From: Candidatus Brocadiaceae bacterium
GTDB lineage: Bacteria; Planctomycetota; Brocadiia; SM23-32
Reading direction: 5' to 3'
Length of the DNA: 7,854 bases
NCBI GenBank assembly: GCA_003567495.1
Contig: PWZK01000360.1
Location: forward strand, 1-7,854
Of this stretch, positions 1 to 4,193 are shown piece after piece. The notes below the pieces were generated by a model. That model was given only the letters and a program-made list of their open reading frames with translations, was not told the origin of the DNA and made no database searches. Both the position numbers and the translations under genes were made by a program. Each line of letters opens with the position of its first letter. The stretch's first letter is position 1.

Positions 1-61
1 GCGGCGCAGCCGGAAACGGAGTAAATTGATTTCCAGAGTGTCGTAGAGAATTTTTCCACCG
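1..61. other. Left-edge intergenic sequence or end of an upstream gene
   Basis: No gene can be assigned. One frame reads seven codons (AAQPETE) and stops at TAA 22-24, which could be the tail of an upstream + strand gene, but this is too short to judge. Bases 51-55 are a T-run that runs into the left half of the palindrome interrupted by the insertion sequence. Confidence 0.3.
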
Positions 62-70
62 GCCCTGTGC
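56..70. repeat. Left half of the palindrome split by the IS
   Basis: Bases 56-63 (CCACCGGC) followed by CCTGT and GC form one arm, the loop and the start of the second arm of a hairpin. The rest of the second arm (CGGTGG) is at 2457-2462, beyond the IS and its right-hand target copy. Joining 1-70 to 2457 onward restores an 8-bp perfect stem CCACCGGC/GCCGGTGG around a 5-nt CCTGT loop. The same architecture recurs at 2507-2529 and, in reverse orientation and imperfect, at 2603-2623. Confidence 0.75.
62..70. repeat. Left target-site duplication (9 bp)
   Basis: GCCCTGTGC directly abuts the left inverted repeat. The right-hand partner at 2448-2456 reads GCCCTGCGC, so 8 of 9 bases match. Nine bases is the usual target duplication for IS50-like members of the IS4 family. 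The mismatch (T68 against C2454) may be a later mutation, or may show that the two flanks come from different copies of the palindrome repeat. Confidence 0.65.
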
Positions 71-103
71 CTGACAAGCGGTTAGATAATTCACTGGACA
101 CAG
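71..103 (+). repeat. Left terminal inverted repeat (IRL)
   Basis: 33 bp pairing with 2415-2447, with 26 of 33 positions identical. The outer 14 bp (CTGACAAGCGGTTA) match perfectly, the middle diverges, and the inner block CACTGGACACAG against TACTGGAGACAG is again largely conserved. This two-block layout fits an outer cleavage-end block and an inner transposase-binding block. Confidence 0.9.
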
Positions 104-105
104 GG
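102..105 (+). promoter_or_regulatory. Shine-Dalgarno-like AGGG for the transposase
   Basis: AGGG lies 7 nt before ATG 113 and overlaps the inner end of the left inverted repeat. It favours the start at 113 over the in-frame ATG at 134, which has no such sequence. A competing reading is that TATAAG at 106-111 is a -10 box; transcription would then begin after ATG 113 and the 134 start would be used. Confidence 0.4.
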
Positions 106-112
106 TATAAGA

Positions 113-2413
113 ATGTGTTATCATTCTTTTATTATGATAACACAAGGAAAGAAATTCGACAAAGAAACTATTGCTAAGATTCAGGAGATAATTCACAATC
201 ATCCGGACATCTCTCGTTCGAAATTGTCTAAAAAAGTTTGCGAGCTGCTGGATTGGAAAAATCCTACAGGTGACTATAAGGCCATGAGTTGCCGTAAATC
301 TTTGAATGATTTGGATAAAGCGAAGCTAATAGAACTTCCCGTTTGCAAGAAAACTTATGCTTTTCAAAAGCAAAGGCAGCCTGCTGAGAACCCACCTAAA
401 GAAACTGCGCAGTTTTGTGGGTCTTTATCAGAACTCGGTGATATTGATATTGTTTTACTCGGCAGTCCAAAGTCGATACAATACGGACACTGGCGGGATT
501 TACTGGATGCATGTCACCCGCTGAAAAGCGGTCCTCTGTGCGGATCTCAGTTGAGGTATCTGGTGACTTCGGAAAAAGGAGTGCTTGGTGGGCTGAGTTA
601 CAGTTCTGCGGCATTCTGTCTTCGCAGCCGACAGGAGTTTATCGGTTGGACAAAGGAGGCCCGGGATATAAATCGCAAACTTGTAGTATCTAACAGCCGT
701 TTTTTAATAGCGCCAACGGTCGAAGTGCCCAATTTAGCTTCGCATGTTTTAGCCAAGGCAGAATCTCGCCTTCTGGGTGATTGGGAAGAACGTTACGGAG
801 TTGTTCCGGCGTTGTTGGAAACGTTTGTCATCAAGGAGAAACATGATGCAAGCTGCTATAAAGCATGTGGTTGGATAGAGATAGGCGCCACGGCCGGGCG
901 CGGTCGACAGGATCGCAAGAACAAACATGATAAAGAAGTGAAACGCGTTTTAGTAAAACCGCTGCAACCCGATTGGCGTGAGCGTTTGTGTCGTTGTGCG
1001 GATGGTAAGATCAATATCCATCGACCGGAAAAGAAGGAACCGCAGGATTGGGTTGAAGAGGAGCTTGAAGGTTTGGATTTGGGAGATAAGCGTCGAGAAG
1101 AGAGAGCCCAAAAGTTAGTTCGTCAATTTGCTGCAAAACCACTGAGTCCTATCCCGTTGGCATGTGAAAATGATGCCGGCCTTCAGGGAGCATATCGTTT
1201 TATACATCATGAGGATATAACTATGGAAAAAATTCTTGATCCTCATCGCGAGAGTTCAATCAGGCGAGCTACCAGGGAGGATGTGGTTCTATGCGTGCAG
1301 GACACCTCATCACTGAATTACACCCACCTTAAAACCAGCGAGGGTTTTGGCCCTATCGGCGAGACTCAGACAAAGACTCATGGACTGATATTGCATGACA
1401 CATTAATGTTGAATGAAGACGGTGTGCCACTTGGTTTATTAGATGTTCAGTGTTGGGGACGCTCCGAGGAGGCTCGCGATAAAAACACGCTCAAAAGTGT
1501 TCCTATCGAGGAAAAAGAAAGCTGCAAATGGATCGAGTCTTATAAAAAAGCCTGCCAGGCGCAAAGGCAACACCCCGAGACCCGTTTTATAAGCGTAGGT
1601 GACCGTGAAAGTGATATTTTTGAATTATTCTCGTATGCTCTTGAGAAGGACAACAGTGCCGGCTTATTGGTTAGAGCGGAAAAAAGTCGCAACCGTCGCA
1701 CCGTGGGCGGCACTAAGCTCTGGGAGATCTTGCGTGATGAGGAGGTAAAAGGTATACTGGATGTGAAAGTGCCGGCGAGAGCATCTCAGCCCGCTCAGGA
1801 GGTCCTGACGGAATTGCGGTTTAAAAAGGTTCAGTTAACTCCTCCCAAACATTTACCCAATTTGCCGCCAATAACCGTATGGGCAGTGTATATCTGTGAA
1901 AAAGATTGCGATCCGGGCGATGGTCTTGAATGGATGCTGCTGACAACGGAAGCTACGGAAACGGTCGAGGAAGCATTACTTCGTTCTGAACAGTATGGCG
2001 TTCGCTGGTGCATAGAGGTGTTTCACCGAACACTTAAAAGCGGTTGCCGTATGGAAGACCGTCAATTTCAGACAGCCGACCGCATTAAGACCTGTTTAGC
2101 ATTAGATATAATAGTCGCCTGGCGGGTTTATTATCTAACTCAACTGGGGCGTGAGGTTCCGGATGTTCCGGCAACGGTATTTTTCACAGAAGATGAATGG
2201 CGTGCGCTTGTAACATTTATTAGCAAAGAGCCGGTTTCAGAGGATGCGCAAGAGCCTACGCTTAGAGAGGCCATGGAAATGGTGGCTTCATTGGGTGGTC
2301 ATCAAAAGCGCAATGGCAACCCTGGAACAGAAACGATGTGGCGTGGCATACAGCGTCTTAGCGACATAACGGCCACGATTCAGATAATGATGCAGTCGGG
2401 AAACGGAACATAG
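113..2413 (+). CDS. IS4-family DDE transposase with N-terminal DUF4338 (DruA-like) domain
   Basis: A 766-residue fusion. Residues about 15-76 look like a winged-helix unit (SRSKLSKKVCELLDW, then SCRKSLNDLDKAKLIELP). Residues about 115-285 match my knowledge of DUF4338, the family of Druantia protein DruA: the HPLKSGPLCGSQLRYLV block, an LLETFVI strand, then SCYKACGWIEIGATAGRGR. Residues about 313-385 resemble the Tn5-type N-terminal DNA-binding region (LDLGDKRREERAQKL...AYRF). The DDE core follows: D397 (VQDTSSLNY), D497 (GDRESD) and E635 in Y628-R631-E635-K642, an exact Y(2)R(3)E(6)K signature. The C-terminus (LGGHQKRNGNPGTETMWRGIQRL) is typical of IS4/Tn5-like enzymes. Every catalytic residue I can check is present, so the protein is probably functional in cut-and-paste transposition. 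The role of the DruA-like part is unknown; target or end recognition is a guess. Start at 113 is chosen on AGGG; 134 is the alternative. Confidence 0.9.
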   Translation: MCYHSFIMITQGKKFDKETIAKIQEIIHNHPDISRSKLSKKVCELLDWKNPTGDYKAMSCRKSLNDLDKAKLIELPVCKKTYAFQKQRQPAENPPKETAQFCGSLSELGDIDIVLLGSPKSIQYGHWRDLLDACHPLKSGPLCGSQLRYLVTSEKGVLGGLSYSSAAFCLRSRQEFIGWTKEARDINRKLVVSNSRFLIAPTVEVPNLASHVLAKAESRLLGDWEERYGVVPALLETFVIKEKHDASCYKACGWIEIGATAGRGRQDRKNKHDKEVKRVLVKPLQPDWRERLCRCADGKINIHRPEKKEPQDWVEEELEGLDLGDKRREERAQKLVRQFAAKPLSPIPLACENDAGLQGAYRFIHHEDITMEKILDPHRESSIRRATREDVVLCVQDTSSLNYTHLKTSEGFGPIGETQTKTHGLILHDTLMLNEDGVPLGLLDVQCWGRSEEARDKNTLKSVPIEEKESCKWIESYKKACQAQRQHPETRFISVGDRESDIFELFSYALEKDNSAGLLVRAEKSRNRRTVGGTKLWEILRDEEVKGILDVKVPARASQPAQEVLTELRFKKVQLTPPKHLPNLPPITVWAVYICEKDCDPGDGLEWMLLTTEATETVEEALLRSEQYGVRWCIEVFHRTLKSGCRMEDRQFQTADRIKTCLALDIIVAWRVYYLTQLGREVPDVPATVFFTEDEWRALVTFISKEPVSEDAQEPTLREAMEMVASLGGHQKRNGNPGTETMWRGIQRLSDITATIQIMMQSGNGT
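115..143 (+). promoter_or_regulatory. Hairpin over the start of the transposase gene
   Basis: Perfect 10-bp inverted repeat GTGTTATCAT (115-124) and ATGATAACAC (134-143) with a 9-nt loop. It begins at the last base of ATG 113, and its right arm contains the alternative in-frame ATG 134. In mRNA it would place structure on the start region. Related elements such as IS10 and IS50 use 5' structure to block transposase translation from read-through transcripts; a comparable role here is inferred. As DNA it could equally be a dimeric repressor site. Confidence 0.5.
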
Positions 2414-2414
2414 A

Positions 2415-2447
2415 CTGTCTCCAGTATGATTTGTAACCGCTTGTCAG
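2415..2447 (-). repeat. Right terminal inverted repeat (IRR)
   Basis: Partner of 71-103. Read on the - strand it begins CTGACAAGCGGTTA, identical to the left end for 14 bp, and matches at 26 of 33 positions overall. It starts one base after the transposase stop codon. Confidence 0.9.
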
Positions 2448-2456
2448 GCCCTGCGC
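2448..2456. repeat. Right target-site duplication (9 bp)
   Basis: GCCCTGCGC abuts the right inverted repeat and differs from the left copy at one base. The C variant is found again, inverted, at 2609-2617 (GCGCAGGGC). The left-flank T variant recurs exactly at 2514-2522. Confidence 0.6.
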
Positions 2457-2506
2457 CGGTGGGAAGATGATTAACCACTACGCACGAATACTCGGAAGAC
2501 CGGCTC

Positions 2507-2529
2507 TCCATCGGCCCTGTGCCGATGGA
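2507..2529. repeat. Palindrome copy with CCTGT loop
   Basis: 9-bp perfect stem TCCATCGGC (2507-2515) / GCCGATGGA (2521-2529) around the loop CCTGT. It contains GCCCTGTGC (2514-2522), identical to the 9-bp left target copy of the IS. The loop and inner stem are the same as in the interrupted palindrome. The outer stem differs by compensated changes (ATCGGC/GCCGAT against ACCGGC/GCCGGT), which points to selection for pairing. Confidence 0.7.
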
Positions 2530-2602
2530 AGCAGCGGACTAATCGCGGTGGTGTGGGAGCGAGAAACGCTTTAGATTGGTCGCTTCAATCAGCCCGTGGC
2601 CC

Positions 2603-2623
2603 CCACCGGCGCAGGGCCGGCGG
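2603..2623 (-). repeat. Palindrome copy in reverse orientation, CCTGC loop
   Basis: Stem CCACCGGC (2603-2610) / GCCGGCGG (2616-2623) pairs at 7 of 8 positions around GCAGG, which is CCTGC on the other strand. Bases 2602-2617 are the exact reverse complement of 2448-2463, the sequence to the right of the IS. Confidence 0.65.
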
Positions 2624-2668
2624 AGGGCGGTTGTTGGGCGTGACGCACGTAGTGGTTAATCATAAGCT

Positions 2669-2689
2669 CAACCGACCCAGGGTCGGTTG
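2669..2689. repeat. Perfect 10+1+10 palindrome
   Basis: CAACCGACCC, a central A, then GGGTCGGTTG. It lies just outside the candidate MITE and is enclosed by a looser CATAAG (2661-2666) / CTTATG (2707-2712) pair. There is no T-tract, so it is not a standard terminator. It could be a hairpin or a dimeric binding site. Confidence 0.6.
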
Positions 2690-2770
2690 GGGCCGAAGCC
2701 GAATAACTTATGAATGGAGGGTTTGCGATTAAACATCCCTTGCAGGGAAAGTTGTGTTGCGCACACGTTT

Positions 2771-2813
2771 CCCGGGGTAGGGCCGGCAATGCTATAGCCG
2801 TCCCAACCCCGGG
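2771..2813. repeat. 43-nt two-tier GC hairpin
   Basis: Outer arms CCCGGGGT (2771-2778) / ACCCCGGG (2806-2813) pair perfectly. After a single A opposite a single A, inner arms GGGCCGGC / GCCGTCCC pair at 7 of 8 positions around the 9-nt loop AATGCTATA. No T-run follows, so it is more like a structured RNA or repeat unit than an intrinsic terminator. Confidence 0.6.
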
Positions 2814-2826
2814 CTGTAAATAAAAA

Positions 2827-2839
2827 TCCCCTTCGGGGA
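2827..2839 (-). terminator. Terminator-like hairpin, effective only on the - strand
   Basis: Stem TCCCC/GGGGA with a 3-nt loop. Read on the - strand it is followed by a T-rich run (TTTTTATTTA at 2826-2817), the layout of a short intrinsic terminator. The 5-bp stem is weak and no - strand gene is seen nearby, so this may be a fortuitous repeat. Confidence 0.25.
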
Positions 2840-2928
2840 AAAAGACGGTAGCCGCTTTTGTTTTGAATTTTGGTATTGTAATTTTGAATTTGCAGGGTTC
2901 TCGACGTTTGTCAGTGCCGCGCCGACAT

Positions 2929-2949
2929 GCCTGCCTGCAGCAGGCAGGC
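2929..2949. repeat. GCCTGCCTGC-A-GCAGGCAGGC palindrome
   Basis: Perfect 10-bp arms around a single A. I recall similar palindromes in intergenic DNA of environmental bacterial genomes, but I cannot count copies elsewhere from this window. Confidence 0.55.
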
Positions 2950-2972
2950 GCCACATTTTCAAGGCTTAATTC

Positions 2973-2996
2973 TTTTTCAAGCGAAGTCTTGAAAAA
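2973..2996. promoter_or_regulatory. A/T-rich inverted repeat upstream of dnaJ
   Basis: Perfect 9-bp arms TTTTTCAAG (2973-2981) / CTTGAAAAA (2988-2996) with a 6-nt spacer, ending 34 nt before the dnaJ start. TTTTCAAG is also present directly upstream at 2956-2963. It does not match CIRCE (TTAGCACTC-N9-GAGTGCTAA) or the HAIR element (CTTGAGT-N7-ACTCAAG). It could be an operator, a 5' leader hairpin, or the end of an upstream transcript. Confidence 0.35.
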
Positions 2997-3030
2997 ATTA
3001 GATCTTTAATCGCAAACACACTGTTAATTT

Positions 3031-4125
3031 ATGGCTGAAAAGGATTACTATAAAATACTTGGCGTTTCTCCCAAAGCCTCTAAAGACGATATACATAAGG
3101 CATACAGGAAGCTTGCAAAAAAATATCATCCGGACCGCAACAAGGGCAGCGATGTGGCGCAGGAGCGTTTCAAAGAGATAAGCCAGGCATACAATGTGCT
3201 CTCGAAGCCGGAGAAGAGAAAAAAATACGACGAGCTGCGCAATATGCAGCAGCACGGAGGGATGGGCGGGGCCGGGTTTGAAGATTTTTTCAGTTCCGGG
3301 CGCACGCGGACGCACTCCGGAAGTGCCGATTTTTCGGATGCGAGCTTCAGCGACATTTTCAGCAGCATTTTTGGAGAAGGCAGGAGCGCAGGGCCTGGAT
3401 ATGGTACGCGGGAGCGCGGCCGGGACGTGCGCAGCCGCATAACTATAGCCTTTGAAAAGGCTGTGAAGGGCGGGAAGGTCTCGGTCAGGGTGCCCAGACG
3501 CAGCGAGTGTGTCCGGTGCGGCGGAACCGGTGCCGCACCAGGCACGCGCAGCGACATATGCCCCAGCTGTGGAGGCAGGGGGCGCACGGCAAGCGGCAGG
3601 GGCAATTTCAGCATATCTCAGGCTTGCCAGCAATGTTTAGGGCGGGGCAGAATAATCCATAACCCCTGCTCTATATGTCACGGGAATGGATCAACTGATG
3701 TTGAGGCCGATATAGACGTCGATATCCCCGCCGGAATCGAGGACGGCCAGAAACTGCGCCTCAAAGGCATGGGGGGCGAGGGCAGCGCGGGCGGGGAAAC
3801 CGGTGATCTCATACTTGAAGTGGGCGTTGGAAAACATCCCCGGTTTACGCGAAACGGGCTGGACCTTTATGGAAAAGTGGAAGTGAGTATGGTGGAAGCG
3901 GTGCTGGGAACCGAGAAAGAAGTCGATGTTATAGACGGGCGGGTTAAACTTAAAATACCACCGGGTGTTCAGCCGGGCAGAAAATTGAGACTCAAAGGAA
4001 AGGGGGGCAGGGCCAAAGACGGACGGAGGGGGGATCATTACGTAGAAGTTAAAGTGAAGATCCCCGAGAAACTGACAGAAAAACAGGTGGAGCTGATAAA
4101 AAAATTCGATGCGGCGAATCAATAA
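3031..4125 (+). CDS. dnaJ: Class I (type A) Hsp40 co-chaperone DnaJ
   Basis: 364 residues, close to the usual length for DnaJ (about 370-380). It delivers unfolded proteins to DnaK and stimulates its ATPase in the cytoplasm. Domains in order: J domain at about 4-70 with HPD at 33-35 (KKYHPDRNKG); a Gly/Phe-rich linker at about 75-130 (GFEDFFSSG, FSDIFSSIFGEG); a zinc-binding domain with four CxxCxGxG motifs (CVRCGGTG 160, CPSCGGRG 177, CQQCLGRG 199, CSICHGNG 213), all eight cysteines present; then two substrate-binding beta domains with KLRLKGMGGEG and KLRLKGKGG repeats, and a conserved end (PEKLTEKQVELIKKF). It is complete and should be functional. ATG 3031 begins at the normal J-domain start, but no Shine-Dalgarno sequence precedes it. 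dnaK, grpE and hrcA are not in the window. Confidence 0.97.
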   Translation: MAEKDYYKILGVSPKASKDDIHKAYRKLAKKYHPDRNKGSDVAQERFKEISQAYNVLSKPEKRKKYDELRNMQQHGGMGGAGFEDFFSSGRTRTHSGSADFSDASFSDIFSSIFGEGRSAGPGYGTRERGRDVRSRITIAFEKAVKGGKVSVRVPRRSECVRCGGTGAAPGTRSDICPSCGGRGRTASGRGNFSISQACQQCLGRGRIIHNPCSICHGNGSTDVEADIDVDIPAGIEDGQKLRLKGMGGEGSAGGETGDLILEVGVGKHPRFTRNGLDLYGKVEVSMVEAVLGTEKEVDVIDGRVKLKIPPGVQPGRKLRLKGKGGRAKDGRRGDHYVEVKVKIPEKLTEKQVELIKKFDAANQ

Positions 4126-4136
4126 AACGAGGGTTT

Positions 4137-4190
4137 ATGAAATATGCGGGAATACTTTCATACCGGGATAATCTTGTTTGTCAGGGGTAA
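4137..4190 (+). CDS. Possible 17-codon leader ORF before the gspL-like gene
   Basis: ATG 4137 follows GAGGG (4129-4133), only 3 nt away, and the frame closes at TAA 4188-4190, 3 nt before the next ATG. The predicted peptide is MKYAGILSYRDNLVCQG. It could couple translation of dnaJ to the next gene, or be chance. Nothing in its sequence suggests a function. Confidence 0.15.
   Translation: MKYAGILSYRDNLVCQG
4183..4188 (+). promoter_or_regulatory. Shine-Dalgarno AGGGGT for the gspL-like gene
   Basis: AGGGGT lies 5 nt before ATG 4194, which favours that start over the in-frame ATG at 4206 (residue 5). Confidence 0.5.
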
Positions 4191-4193
4191 TTT

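Larger units (their letters stand above)
71..2447 (+). mobile_element. Complete IS4-family insertion sequence with DruA-like/DDE transposase
   Basis: The element is 2377 bp long, bounded by 33-bp imperfect inverted repeats that start CTGACAAG. This resembles the CTGACTCTT end of Tn5/IS50, an IS4-family relative. It is flanked by a 9-bp direct repeat with one mismatch and contains one uninterrupted gene whose stop codon lies one base before the right inverted repeat. No passenger gene fits. The ORF looks more AT-rich in codon choice than the downstream genes, as expected for a transferred element. Intact ends, target copies and reading frame suggest a recent and possibly active insertion. It is longer than a typical IS4-family element because of the extra N-terminal module in the transposase. 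Confidence 0.88.
2467..2663. mobile_element. Candidate MITE-like or structured repeat with 20-bp inverted ends
   Basis: The ends at 2467-2486 and 2644-2663 are inverted repeats: 16 bp perfect (ATGATTAACCACTACG), 18 of 20 overall. The bases just outside both ends are AAG, a possible 3-bp target duplication, although 3 bp can match by chance. The 197-bp interior has no ORF and carries two palindromes of the GGC-CCTGY-GCC type. It may be a non-autonomous element, or a long-range RNA stem enclosing two hairpins. I do not recognise a parent transposon. Confidence 0.4.
2448..3030. other. Gene-free, palindrome-rich tract upstream of dnaJ
   Basis: About 580 bases between the IS and dnaJ with no convincing coding region. 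The longest - strand frame (2589-2954) runs through the palindromes and has a composition unlike a real protein. The tract holds relatives of the IS target palindrome, a MITE-like unit, a perfect 10+1+10 palindrome at 2669-2689, a long GC hairpin, a terminator-like hairpin, a PstI-type palindrome and an A/T-rich hairpin. Further minor structure includes a 6-bp GGGAAA/TTTCCC arm pair (2745-2750 and 2768-2773) and a direct repeat TTTTGAATTT (2861-2870 and 2882-2891). The dnaJ promoter should lie in its right part, but I could not find a clear -35/-10 pair. Confidence 0.7.

Noticed and set aside
1..24. End of an upstream gene (AAQPETE then TAA)
   Set aside because: Seven codons cannot be told from chance, and two other frames remain open nearly as long. 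Mentioned only as a possibility in the left-edge entry.
71..111. Transposase promoter from CTGACA (71-76), GATAAT (85-90) or TATAAG (106-111)
   Set aside because: Each box is plausible alone, but no -35/-10 pair has acceptable spacing, so no promoter is annotated.
71..2447. A Druantia defence locus
   Set aside because: Only a DruA-like domain is present, fused to a transposase. There is no DruE helicase or other Druantia gene, and the inverted repeats and target copies explain the locus as an IS.
2589..2954. - strand frame of 121 codons
   Set aside because: It runs through several palindromes, has repeat-derived composition (rich in Ala, Pro, Cys) and no recognisable domain or ribosome site.
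2973..2996. CIRCE or HAIR heat-shock operator
   Set aside because: The arms and spacer match neither consensus, so it is listed only as an unnamed inverted repeat.
2414..3030. tRNA, CRISPR array or known riboswitch in the gene-free tract
   Set aside because: No T-loop-like GGTTCRANTCC motif, no regularly spaced identical repeats and no riboswitch core that I could recognise on either strand.
2998..3633. - strand frame of 211 codons opposite dnaJ
   Set aside because: It is antisense to a clear J domain and zinc-finger region, is low-complexity and has no family features; a shadow frame.
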